This document shows positions 50,197 through 61,934 of a stretch of DNA of 64,000 nt, one piece after another. Positions within the stretch are counted from its first letter, which is position 1; each line of letters starts with the position of its first letter. The DNA is taken from contig JAVTVJ010001125.1 in assembly GCA_034509425.1 (NCBI GenBank), positions 124,001 through 188,000 of the forward strand, given 5' to 3'. This DNA is from Eopsaltria australis. Lineage: Eukaryota > Chordata > Aves > Passeriformes > Petroicidae. Under the pieces are notes generated by a model. It worked only from the letters and a program-made list of their open reading frames with translations. It was not told the DNA's origin and searched no databases. The position numbers and the translations under genes were made by a program.

Positions 50197-52491
50197 TTTA
50201 TTTGAGGACAATATCACTGAGGCAGTAATACCCCAAGTGATATGATTATGAGATTGCAGATTATGAGTTGCTCAGACTACAAAAATAGGGCCTGCTGGCT
50301 ACATACATGCTTAGATACAGCTCAGCTTTCTGCAACTGACACATTGCCTATGTCTGCTGATAAAACTATGGCCCAGATAGAAAACCCCACAAACTTTCAC
50401 TCCTGGGAAAGAGCCCCACTTAAAAAAAGCTTTTTCTCTGAATAGGCTCACAAAAGAGTCCAAAATGGATGCATTTCTCATCCAATATAAATACAGAGAT
50501 ACCATGGTGGTAAACAGAATAAGCAAGTAGAATTCTATACAGGGTTCATGCATATGTTCTTATCTGTTTCAAATGGAGTGAAGATACTGTCAAGAAAGGA
50601 GAACACAACTCAGTGAATCTAGCTCTAGAGAAACAGTTCATACCTGGAAGCAAAGAAGAACATTTTTTTGTTTTTTTAAAAACAACCAAATAGTGTAAGA
50701 GCCATGTAATGTAATGTTTACTTCATTCTCCAGTTGTTCCAATACTGAACCAGTCTCTTTTCACAGATTCTACTGCCAAATTTGCAGCTACACAGGACAG
50801 GCTCAAGTAGACACCTGAAGGGCAACACTTGCTTTCCCATGACAGCATGACATAGCTTCCCTGTCCAGCTAATTCTGTCAGACTAGCTCCAGTTCTGTGT
50901 GGAAACAATGTCCTCACCTATTGCAGTCTGACTGCAGCACAGGTACTTTCTCTCTATTTCCTTATCATTGTCTTTACATCAGGGATCCCTGCAATTCTTG
51001 TGGTAGAAAGTTTTTGTAACACTGCGAGGGAATTGAGCAATTTGCCTAAAGTCATGAAGAAAATGAGGGTAATCAGCATTGAGACTGCCCAACTCTCTCT
51101 GGAGGTTCAGCTAAATCCTTCAAAACATAACTATCCTCTCTAAACCTTCTACAGTGAGAAACTTTTTCTTAACACCTTTAAGCATGCATTCAATGTGTAA
51201 CCATTACTGAATGTGTAACCATTACTGTTTATTTCTTTGCTTATCTAAAGGCACAGACTAACACTTCTCACTGGTAGGCTACAGAAATATAGGAAGTGAG
51301 GTAAGAGGAAAGTCCTGTGCTATCTCAGGTTGGAAAACACTGGCTGGGCAAATTTAAAGCACTGCTGACCCATCTTTGTGCCAGCTGGCTTTCACATAGC
51401 AGATACTGATGTCTGATTGAGAAGCATCACAGGGTCATCTGAACACATGATGAACTTCTGATGGAGAATAAAACTTCGCTAACATGCAAGACATGGTGAC
51501 ATGTCTCACTTCCAGTGTCTCACACCAGTCCTATGTGCTACAGGATTTTGTTCCCACCTACAGCTGTTACTGCAGGGGAGGACTGTGCCTTATGAGAGCA
51601 GTCACTCAGCAGCTGCTACATCTTATCACTCATCTCCAGTTGTTTGTAGAGGTGTCACTCCATTTGGGAGGAGAATTCAGGCTGAAGATCCTGATTTGGA
51701 TACATAAGGATATGAAACTGGCTCATTCACACAGTAAATGGGAGCAGGAACTAGTCAAACACCCAGCACATCAAAGCAGCAGTTCATGGCCAGTGTTAAT
51801 GCAGCTGTGCATTGGTTCCCTTACAGACACTGACAGTGCTTGTGACTGAATCACCCATGCAGTCTGCTTCTTCATGGTACATCATCTTAGAAGGCACAGA
51901 GCATGTGTCACACCTTTTATTCTGCCCAAGATAAAATGCCTATGCACACATACTTGGCATCATCCTACTTCAAGTGCCTTTTGGGAAGTAGTCTATCCAG
52001 ATGTTTTCCACAGTCTGTCACAGCTCATTGAAGATCCAGAGGGGGAAAAATAGATAGGTGACTTTAGAACTTATCAGTGGAATCCTTGACCATCTGATTA
52101 AACCATTTCTCTTTTTTGGTTTGCATCCTAGAATGTTTATTTCATTCAAATGCTGGAACAAATGAGTCTATCTTGTGTTGATCATCAACTGCAGCTTGAT
52201 ATATGGCCACTGAAACACAAGAGCCTTTCAACTGAAGAGAATACAGAATGATCCTTCAGAATTGCAACTGCCTGGCAAAGAAAACCTATGTATGATCCTA
52301 CCTTATTTTTCAGGAAGCTTCAATACATAGTTCCTCTGCATCACCAAAATACATGCCTTTAGCCCTAGTAATTTAACCTAATTTACAACACATATCTACA
52401 GCTAATATCATGCTATTGTCAAGCACACGTAATGCACACTTCATGTAACAAAGAACATCCAAGTCATTTAGATGTATAAAGGTCCCCTTAC
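50197..52491 (-). other. ITGA9 intron, no feature seen
   Basis: 2.3 kb between LTR A2 and the exon at 52492. A 121-codon plus-strand open frame (51484-51849) has no recognised motif. Confidence 0.55.
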
Positions 52492-52571
52492 CTTTGGGCA
52501 GTGACAAGGAAGGTAAGTGTTTCTTCCTGCCCAGTCAAGTGGCTTGTGTCAAAGATCACACTGAACTCATA
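52492..52571 (-). CDS. ITGA9: Integrin alpha-9 exon
   Basis: This 80-bp exon encodes 26 residues, YEFSVIFDTSHL to TFLVTAQ, plus two bases (AG) of a split Ser codon. The acceptor ends TTTGCGCAG and the donor is GTAAGGGG. 'Y.F.V.FD..HL' is a conserved strand pattern of integrin calf-1 domains. Confidence 0.9.
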
Positions 52572-53918
52572 CTGCGCAAAGAAAAAGTAGAATTTAGTGA
52601 TATTGCATACTGTTTCAAAAACTTTATTTATATTTTACTGGCCTAATTGTACAAAAGTAGCATATTTTGATACATGTAAGAGGGCTTCCTCTACTGCAAA
52701 TCAGCTTTTCAGTCTTAGTAATTGTGTTTCTCTTCGAATACCATAGAGTTGGGGTTTTCCTTCATTAAGAGAAGGCCTTTACTATAATTGCTATTCAAAG
52801 ATATTTCTTGAGGAGATCATCTGCCTGAGAATGAGTCTTCCAGTACAGGAAGATCACTACTTGAAATGATCTCAGCACCACTCTGTATGTTATTTGAAGA
52901 GATGTATTATATGAAGAGATCCTTGGGGGGACTAAAGGCCATGCCATAGGCCTGCACAGAGACTTGGAGCAAGTGGCACGAGCTAAAGCAGCATTCAGGA
53001 CACCCATCATAATGGGTGAAAATTATTATTTTGAAATAATAATTTTACTTTGATAAATAACTTCTCCATGTAATTTTTCTGCCTAACTCCAAATCAGACT
53101 TTGGCCATATGAAACAGTGTCCAAATTCATTTTAATTTCAATGGCTTACATTCTTACATTCTAGATAATATTTTGCTACTGCATCTATTTTTCGATTCCA
53201 TTTAAAATATTTTTTACTTTTTCAAAATAGCACAAAAAAGTCAATTAAAAAAACAGAAAACAAAAACTTTTATGTTGGGTAAAAGGACACATCAATTCAA
53301 ATGGAAAGGATTTGCTTTTGAAATTTAAACTTTCTGAAAAATTTCAGACTAATTTTTTTCAGCTCATCCTTAAGTCATTCCTCATTTTCTCACCTTTCTG
53401 GGTTGGTCATTTATATAGATCATTTTAGTGGCAAAAAGAACCCAGCTGGATTTTTAAACATTATGAGAGAGTGTATCTTCTCTTACAGAACAAAACTCCC
53501 TTTAAAAAGTCCACTGGAAGACCATAATATGAAAAAGTCATTAGCACAATTTCACTGTCACTTTTATAAAGCCAACTGCACTTTAATGTGAAAGTAGACA
53601 AAAAAGGTCATAGAGGCAACATAAATAAGATAGTCTTTTTCTAATTTTCCACAGAGGAAATAACCAGTTTTTCACAGCTGCAACTCTTGCACCATTTTTC
53701 AAAGCCATTTTATTGCAGTGCCCAGGGCACTGTCATTGGATCTGTCTGGTGGGAAAGAGAATAGCCAGTCTCTGTAACTGTGAAAGGCCTGGATATCTGG
53801 CTTAGCAAGCTAAAGGAAATATCAGTCACATTTAACAGAGCAGTTGATTTTCCAGCCAGTCCTTGGAGACAGAGGTAAATGAACCATTATTCTGCACATG
53901 CAAATATCACGACATTAC
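52572..53918 (-). other. ITGA9 intron
   Basis: 1.3 kb, AT-rich, no feature recognised. Confidence 0.75.
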
Positions 53919-54005
53919 CCTAGATTTGGATCTCATGAAAGGAAATCCCACACTGCACTTGAGGAAATCTGACTCCAGTAACTCACAAGCAATGCCCAGC
54001 TCCTC
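53919..54005 (-). CDS. ITGA9: Integrin alpha-9 exon (first visible exon)
   Basis: This 87-bp exon encodes 29 residues, EELGIACELLESDFLKCSVG to FMRSKSR, phase 0 at both ends. The acceptor is a TTTTTTGTTTGCTTGCAG tract and the donor GTAATGTC. The two cysteines likely pair within calf-1. The exon coding for the residues just before it was searched for between 54006 and 58900 and not found, so it probably lies right of the window. Confidence 0.92.
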
Positions 54006-56299
54006 CTGCAAGCAAACAAAAAAGACCGTAAGATTACAGATCGAGGGAGAAAAAGAAGATTGCTAAGAAACAGCAACGTGATGACGTACTATGGAAAATT
54101 AACATTTCCGATCATAGCACTGTGTTGTACCTCCTTACTCCACATTAGTCAGACCTGCATTGGGAAGAAGACAGCCATCAGAACCTCGGTCTGAGAGGAC
54201 ATATGGCATGACTAAACACGTTAGAGTCAGGGGATCAGCCCAAATTCTTGGCTAACTCAGTTCTTCTGTTTATTAAAAGAAAGCTTTCAAATTATCCAGA
54301 ATATAGGTTTCCTAAGGTAGTTTCTCCAGGTACCTCTACTAGAAAGAGAGAACTCTGTTGGGAGACAGCGACCAAACCATGCCATACATAGACGCAGAAG
54401 AGAAAGTTAATCTGGTTCTGGTGACATTCAATGCCCTGATCCCTTGCTCTGGTCCACATGCTGGTATGGATACTAACCTTTAGTGAGATAGTGGTGGCAT
54501 AGATAGAGTAGAGGAATGAGCATCTCCTCATGATAAACATTGACTACGGACCTTGTCAATAATTCAAGTGCAAAAGGTTAGAGCATCCCTATCCTGCTTG
54601 ACTGGTGACTCCACTACAACAGAAACACTTCTGCTGAATGGAAAGTGTTTCATTGCTCCATAAAGTAAGTGCCTAGTTCCAGATGAGCACGTTCTCATTA
54701 CAAGATTATCAGGGAATAGTTTAATACTCTGCCACTGTGGGCATGTTCATCTCACTAAATTTTAGGAGTGTGGTTCAGTCCTGGAATCTCATATACGCTT
54801 TTAAGTGCCTAGACAGCAAGTGATTGCTATGTGATTTGTATGCCACTGCTCCCATGATAGTCAAAGGATGTGGAAAACAGTCCAGTGGACCAAATGCAGG
54901 TGTTTAATTTAGACTGGTAGGATACCTCTTTAGGCCCTACTGTTGATTAGATCATCACCTGAACTATAGTGCCTATGGTATGTGCTATAATACAAATGAC
55001 TAAATTTTAGATCTCTCCATCTATAAATTAATTTTATTCCACACATGCAGCTGAGAATCTCTTTGCTACAGAATATATGATTTATTTGAACTATTTTCAG
55101 TATTTACAGCAGTTTGCCAAGCTCATGCTCTGTTTCCTTATGTATATTTCCTGAGTTACTACAGATATGCACTTAAAAGTTACATTCTCAGCTGGAACAA
55201 GCACAAGTGGAAGGTGCTTCCTGAACCATGCACTTGGGTTATATGCATCTCCAGGAAATGCCTTTCTGTCTTTCATATTCTGACCTGAGCATGTTAGTGC
55301 TCTGTAGGCATTTAACTTCAAAATTATGGTTCAAATTAGGACACATATTTCTAGAAAATGATAGATCAAATACTGTCTTTCTTACCTGACTCAGACAGTA
55401 TTTCACTGGTTTCATGAGAAGCAAGAATAATGTAAGGAGAAAATCAGTGCACACCTAGAGATGCCTAATGGAGTGACATTACTGCAATACTACTAAAATC
55501 GTAGAAGGCCAGAGGAGTGGCCTTCCCATTCAGTTTCTATATGGATTTGCTTCCTTGCAGTCTTTAGTAGGCTTCTATTTCTGGAACTACAAAAGATGGC
55601 ACTGCTTAGCAAATCAAATATCTAGCTTCAGTAGTACGGAAGTACCATCCACATGTGTTAGATTTTCTCATCTAAATAAACACAAAACAGAAAAACAAAT
55701 GCTTCATGGGTGAAGCATCCCTTTCATTAGCTTTTCCTCTCAGGAAATCTGAAAGGTTCTCCAGTTTTGTGAGAGTGATCAAGGAAACACAATGTCCAAG
55801 CAGCTGCATAACCAAATGAAAGATTTCACAGCTGTTTCCTCTGAAAACATTCTTGGTTCTTTGTTGTTCAAATGTCCCTTGCTAACTGGGGCAAACTATG
55901 AACTCCCTTTCATCAACATTTAGCCTGTGCTTTTTCAAGAGGGGTTTCTAATTACATAGCTGTCCAGTATGGTGACAGTGACCAGACAGACCCAAGAGAC
56001 TGTCTCCTTTCCTCAAGGCCATATCCCTTCAGAGATGCCAAACACCAGAATAATTGAGGGAACCCTCTCATAGATAACAGAAGAGCACTCCTTCTTCATT
56101 TTGCATATTGATGCCTTTGCAGACCAGACAGCTGGCAGGCAGATGCTCATGGTTTTATTGCCTGTAAAAGGAAATTACAGGATAACATTGCATTAGCTGG
56201 TTTTGCTGTTGTTCCTAGGAAAAGTTTAACGGATGTAGGAAGATTGACGTGAATGACCTTCTGGCTTCATTAGCATACTCTCCAGTTTAACGATTAATA
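54006..56299 (-). other. ITGA9 intron, no feature seen
   Basis: No exon recognised. A perfect 8-bp inverted repeat (GAAGGCCA/TGGCCTTC) lies near 55504-55525. Confidence 0.55.
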
Positions 56300-56531
56300 C
56301 AACATTACTGAAGTTCAGAGTGGAGAGTATGAAAAGGTTATTCCCTGAGAGGGTGGTTGATCACAGCAACAGGCTCTCCAGGAAAGTTGTCAGGGCACTA
56401 AACCTGTCAGAGCTCAAAAAGTATCTGGACAGTGCTCTAGGTTATACAGTTTGATTAGGGAGGTCCTGGTCCTCCCTGTGAGGACCAGGGAGTTGGATTT
56501 AGTGATCCTTATGGGTCCCTTCCAACTTAAG
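56300..56531 (+). mobile_element. CR1 LINE 3' end, split by LTR B3
   Basis: The text CAACAGGCTCTCCAGGAAAG, then GGAGTTGGATTTAGTGATCC and GGGTCCCTTCCAACTT, follows the layout of an avian CR1 3' untranslated end. It stops at the TTAAG where LTR B3 inserted; the short remainder resumes at 58186 (TTAAGTGATTCC). The left edge is approximate. Confidence 0.75.
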
Positions 56532-58185
56532 TGTCCTGGGTTAGGCCAGAGGGGTCAAAATCTAGGAAGTGATCTGTGCTGCAGGAATGCAGGAAGGAAT
56601 ACAACTTCCTTCCAGCGAGAGAGAGAGCCAATAATCAGGTAGTTCAGGTAGTTTTAAGAATTGATAGGTAGGTAAACCAATTAAAAAGTTGGTCCGCCTT
56701 CAAGAAAAAAAACCATATATAAGCAGAGACTCTCTGACGCTCTTCCTCTTTGGACCTGCTGCTGCTGTGTAGAGAGGAGCAGCTCCTGCTTCTCTCGCTG
56801 GTGAGGCCCAAGCGCTTCCCCCCGCCCCCCCCCCCCTCCACTCCTTCTAAAGGAGGGATGGGGGGGGGAAGGGAGGTTTTACGGCAGCCGTGCCACTGCA
56901 GCCGGGCAGGCATGGGGGAGGAAACGATTGGAATTTTCAGCAGATCCAGCTCAGCCGGTGTGTCAGCTACACAAGAGGGAGAGCCGGGCCAGGCAAGGAC
57001 CAGGCCGGACTCCATCCAGCTCGGGCCAGGCCCTGCCCTGTCACCCCGGGCCCAGATGGCCCCACCAGGCCGAGCCAGCTTGGCAGAGCCAGGCAGAGAC
57101 TCTTGAGAGCGTCTGGCATCCAGCTCGGACCTGTTCAAGCAGCCCGGCAAAGAGCATGTGATCTTCACACTGCCGGAGAGAGAGAGACAGAGATTAACTC
57201 TCTCCATGACTGGACTAAACTCACAGACATCCATCCTTCCTCGCAGAGAGAAGAACGAGTGAAGACATCTACATAGTGCAGCGCAGAGACTTTATAGTCA
57301 GTGAGGAAAGCAGAACTGATACCTAGAGGGAGGTGCATGAGAAGTTGCTTCAAAAGTGAAGCTGAAAACTCTTTTGGAGAACCATGGTTGGGGACTGAGC
57401 TAATAAATTCTCTGTAATATATGAAGATATAGTCCAAAGGGGGATGTGAGGTTCTTATTGCAGCCAATGAACTGAAATACCTAAGTACAGACAAGTAAGT
57501 GTTGAAAAAGTACAGCCTGATGAGAAACTAGAACCAAGAGAGAGGAGAGGCTGTGACTCAGAGCCCTGGTCCCGGGGAGAATGCTAGAGAACCTGAGTTG
57601 TCAGGAGAACCTGTGCTGCTAAGCACAGAAGAAGGGATTTTTCTTTGTTGCTGCAATTGAACTAAGCATCCTTAAAACAAGTACCCTGTGGACTGTTCAT
57701 AACCCACCATAGTGGCTGTGGGAAGGCTACTGGTGTGGGAGAGATCCACCATTAAGTTGGACTTTGCTCCGGGCGGTGGTTAATGGTGAGGCAGAAGACC
57801 CATAAAAACTGTATTTTTCTTACAGAAGATCCATAGTGTAAGCAAAAGAAACTTCTCTCCCTAAATGAACTAGAACAAGAGCTGTTTCTGAAGTGGTAAA
57901 CTGACTAGAGGTCAAAGTGTTGTCTTTTGTATGTTGTCAAGGAGAATGAAATGGAGAGTGGGGAAAGAGGGGTAGTCTGGGGAGTTTGTTCTAGTTTTTT
58001 CTTGAGTTTTTTTTTCTTTTTTCCCTTTGTCTTAGATATATTAATAAAACTTCTTTGTACTTTTTAAAGTTTGAACCTGCTTTGCCTACTCCTAATCCTT
58101 ATCTCACAACAAGCAATCAAGTAAATTTAAGTAAGTGTGCTGGCATTTAGCCACAAACCTGAATAGGCGAACTAAAACCACAACA
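56532..58185 (+). mobile_element. Solo LTR B3 (family B)
   Basis: 1654 bp from TGTCCTGGGTTAGGCC to AAAACCACAACA, with a perfect duplication TTAAG (56527-56531, 58186-58190). It has a clear TATA box TATATAA at 56716-56722. About 30-40 bp later a GC-rich leader begins. The poly(A) signal is in TATTAATAAAACTTC near 58040. It shares the downstream CTACTCCTAATCCTTATCTCACAAC block with B1 and B2. It inserted into a CR1 tail. Confidence 0.9.
56716..56722 (+). promoter_or_regulatory. TATA box of LTR B3
   Basis: TATATAA, the best core promoter motif among the solo LTRs; transcription would run antisense to ITGA9. Confidence 0.65.
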
Positions 58186-58210
58186 TTAAGTGATTCCAGT
58201 AATGGTGCAC

Positions 58211-58915
58211 AATTTCGACTTTTTGATGCTAAGAAACTGCAGAAATAAGTTTGGCTGCATCATACTGGTTCAGCCTACCACAAATTTAAAAATTAAAGGC
58301 TACCCAGAAAACTTTTCCCATGGATTCCTTGGTTTGCTCTGTGATTAAGATTGAGAAGCTCAGCTAATGAGTAAACATTTTGGTTTTCCTTCACTGCTCA
58401 CTGTTTAGCTTCAGGCTTCAATTTCAGTGTGTTGTTCTGGAGGGAGAGAAAATTGTTTCTTTATGTCATTTCTTATGGTGGTCAGCTCTCTAAACTCAAT
58501 TTTCACATTGTTCCAGGAGGCTGAAAGGTTGGTGCTGTCTTATCTTACAAATACGGAACAGCAGTGCAACTCAGGACATATGGAAATTGCAGATACCACT
58601 TCTACCACTTCTTCTTAGGTCATGCTTTTAGTGAGCAATGCTTCTCTATGAGTATACAATCCATTTGAAAAACTCAGCTTACTGCATGAGCTCCATAGCA
58701 GTTCCTAGTTTGCATAGAAAACACAGCTAACTGGGTTGGGTGTTTCCCTTCCAACAAGACAGTGTGACACTTTATCTGGAAAACTTCCTTTCTGAAACAT
58801 TTCAGAGTGTTACATATTCTTAGTCAATCAGATAAAGAGTCAGATAATTAGTCAAATAATTGTATTATTACTTCATCACAAATGTTGACCTGCTTATGAG
58901 AAATATGAAGCTCTG
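58211..58915. other. Intronic sequence, no feature seen
   Basis: AT-rich sequence between LTR B3 and ERV2. Confidence 0.5.
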
Positions 58916-59542
58916 TAGGAGTGGTAAGCATGGAATTAAAACCCCAGAAACCCCGGGAGAATTCGTGGTGGAAAGATCCTGGTTCCACCCCCAGGATAAA
59001 GACGTCTGGGGTATAGTCTGAATGCTGACCACTCCTATGACTCTCCTCGTTGCTTGTCACTGGTTTTCCCGTTCGTCTATCCAAGTTTGATCCTTTCCCT
59101 TCTTCCAGAGAGTTCTCAGTTCTGTACATTGTGATTTGTCTGTTGCCGGTTATCCCCCCCCCCCCCACCCCGGTTCCTTACCATTGGAAGTAAACCCCTG
59201 TCCCTTCCCCAACTCCACCCCTTCGGTCGTTCCCTATTGGCCCTCATGTTCCGTTATGTACCCTTGCATGAGCTAGCTCGAGGCTCTTCTGCCCCGGGAT
59301 TGAGAGCAATAAAGTACTCTGTTACCCAAGGCGAGAGTCCTCCCTGATTCTCCGCGGCACCCCAGGAAAATCCTAGGATCCTCCGACGCTCCCTCTCTCC
59401 TAGGAGACGGCTAGTCTCCCACGTCTGTCCAGCGAAAGCTTAGGACATTCGTGGTCCGCTGGGAGGGGACGGGGCAACCACCGGCAGGAGGCTCCCGGGA
59501 CGGGGATCCGCAGAAAAACCCCTCAGCGGCTTTTCTGCGGCA
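58916..59542 (+). repeat. ERV2 5' LTR (start approximate)
   Basis: The right end is fixed by ...CTGCGGCA three bases before the primer site. The poly(A) signal AATAAA is at 59309-59314, followed by a GC-rich U5. The left end is a guess at TGTAGGAGTGGTAAGC, because the second LTR is outside the window. A run of C lies at 59154-59166. Confidence 0.6.
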
Positions 59543-59545
59543 GTT

Positions 59546-59558
59546 TGGCGCCCAACGT
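59546..59558 (+). promoter_or_regulatory. ERV2 primer-binding site, tRNA-Lys (CUU type)
   Basis: TGGCGCCCAACGT matches the first 13 bases of a Lys-1,2 primer site; the next bases differ. Lys-1,2 priming is seen in several betaretroviruses. Confidence 0.75.
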
Positions 59559-59843
59559 TCTGGTTTCTCCGAACCAGTCAGGACTGCTCGTCTACCACCG
59601 ACGACGACGCGCGTTGAGAGCCAACCCCTGCATTTCTCCTCTGTTTTAGAGGGGGGATTTGCAGGGAGAACAGTGATCTCCCAGCAGTTCAGTGGGAGAG
59701 CTGTTCTCGGCGGAGACCTCACCTCCAGATTTCAGTTCGTTTTCGTGGATTTTAGGGGCTCGGTGGCCCGAAGTGAGAGGCTTGGTAGCCTGAGAAATCG
59801 CAGCTGCGTGGAAGGCGTCGGAGCGCCGGTGCGTTAAGAGAGC

Positions 59844-59845
59844 GG
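59844..59845 (+). promoter_or_regulatory. ERV2 candidate major splice donor
   Basis: GAGAGCG/GTAAGC in the leader, between the primer site and gag, the normal place for the donor of spliced env mRNA. Confidence 0.5.
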
Positions 59846-60610
59846 TAAGCTCGGTGTTTATTTCCTTTTATTTTACCGAGGTGAGCACAGAAATTTCTTG
59901 GCAGAAATGGGCAACCAACTGTCAAGAAAGAACCGGGAGATTTCTAGTTTATATTATACTGTTAAACTTAGACTACAAGATAGCGGGGAAAATTTTGATA
60001 AGATTCTGTTAAGAAAATTTGTAAAGTGGATCATTAAGTATGTGCCCTTTTCACAGCCTTCCGTTGTTCTAAGAGTTCAGTTTTGGGATGATGTGGGACA
60101 AAAGTTAACAGAGTTTTTCGAACGAGGAGATGATTCAGTTAGACAGTTTTTTCCTTTACAAGTTTTAATTTATCGTGTCTGGGCGAGTAATGGGGAGAGT
60201 TTGAGAGTTGCCGATGTTGAAACCCCTGCCCCATATGAACCCCCTATCTCCCTCGATCCCGACCCCGCTACCCCGAGTAGTCAACCCACGCAGGTACCCC
60301 CCGATTGCCGTGGGCGCGGGGGAGAAATCCGGGGTGCTAAAGACCCCGACCCGCGCGGGAAGACCACCGACCCCTTCTGTCCCGGGACGGGCCAACCCGA
60401 GACAGACCCTACCCTTACCCTCATTCCTAACCCCTCTCCCCCAGTCGCGCCTGTTGCGCCCAGTCCCCCCGGTTACCGTAGTTGCTTAGATTTTCTAACG
60501 GCGCCACATAAAGATGGCGACAAAGAAACACGAACTGCGCCACAGGATGGCGGGGTGACCGTTAGAGAAATGCCGCATTGCGGCACTTGCTGTTCAAAGT
60601 GCGCGCGCGC

Positions 60611-60790
60611 GGGAGATCGCGGCGAGGAACACCTAACCCCCTCCCCTAGCCCTACCCCCTTGGCGTTGATTGGTCACGCGTCGATCCCACCCTCTGCGGC
60701 GGGAGATCGCGGCAGGAAACCCCTAACCCCCTCCCCTAGCCCTACCCCCTTGGCGTTGATTGGCCACGCGTCGGTCCCACCCTCTGCGGC
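60611..60790 (+). repeat. 90-bp tandem duplication in ERV2 gag
   Basis: Two copies starting GGGAGATCGCGGC (60611, 60701), differing at a handful of bases. It adds 30 residues (TPSPSPTPLALIGHAS... block) without shifting the frame. Confidence 0.92.
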
Positions 60791-61934
60791 TGGAGATGTC
60801 AATCCGACGGGTCCCCTCCCGCCTTCCCTGCTCCACCCCCCAACACCCTCCACCCCTGCCGTCGCGCACCCCGCCCACCTTCCTGTCTCGTCCCCTGGGA
60901 ACCCCGCCCCCCTTCCACTTTCCCACGCCCAGGCTTCCAGTTCCCACGGGTCTGAGCCGGGAGGGGGGGACGACGGAGGCTTGCCAAGCCTTCGCAGCTG
61001 CAGCCATTCCATTCGCTGCTCCAGTTACATACAACCGGCAAGGGTTAAACCCACGGTGGGAACCACTGGCGCAGTGGATCATTAAAGATATTTGTAAGGC
61101 AGGAAAGGATTTTGGGTGAAATTCATCATATTTTAAAAGTCTAGTTAATGCAACCTTCGAGTCATCCACCCTGGTATCAAAAGACATTAAGAGTTTAATG
61201 ACAAGTTTACTATTAGAACCCCAATATTGGGTGTGGGAGAAGAAGTGGAGGAGAGAACTCCACAAGCTGCTTGAGATATACAAAAGAGACCCTAATAAAG
61301 CAGCACTTACTATGGATCACCTAGCGGGTGATGGGAACTTTTCTAAGCCCCAAGATCAAGCTGCGAACGTGCCAGAGGAGGTGTTGCATGAAATCCAGAA
61401 TGTGGCAAAGAGGATTTTGTTTAGTATTCCCGTAGACCTGGCACCAATTAAAAGCTATGCTGATATCAAGCAGGGACCCAATGAAAGCTTTGTAGTCTTT
61501 GTAGACCGCCTTCGCGAAGCGATGGCTCGGACAATTACTAATCCCGATCTGCTACGGGAAATGCTTCTAGAAATGGTAAGGCAGAACGCTAATGAGGACT
61601 GCCGCCGTATCATAGATACCCTACCCGCCGAACCGCCCCCTTCCATTGACTTAATTACCGAGAGGTGCTCTGAGATCCGGGAAAAACCAGCCAAAGAAAC
61701 TAGAGATTCCCATCCAAGGGTCAAACCCACCGTGTTTACCACTGAAACGGACACTCGTCCCAAACCGAAATGCTTTAATTGTGGGCTCCCTGGACACTTT
61801 GCTAAAAACTGTAAAAAGCCAAAACCATCAGCGCCGAAACCAATGTCTAACAACAATAATACTAATGCCACTGCACCCCCGAGCACAGTGTCGTTCCAGC
61901 AGCCACTGACATCTCAAAATGTCGTGATGCCGCC

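Noticed and set aside
54292..54540. Minus-strand text ATTISLKVS, similar to part of alpha-9 just upstream of the first visible exon, followed by GTTAGT
   Set aside because: No pyrimidine-rich acceptor before it, the flanking residues do not fit, and the residues that should lie between it and EELGIAC are not found. Probably chance.
55239..55454. Possible minus-strand exon ending CAG/GTAAGAAAG near 55385
   Set aside because: Good donor but the reading frames before it show no integrin-like text and no matching acceptor phase.
60723..61283. Long minus-strand open frames across ERV2 gag (186 and 112 codons)
   Set aside because: Mirror frames of GC-rich, proline-coding gag sequence; no independent motif.
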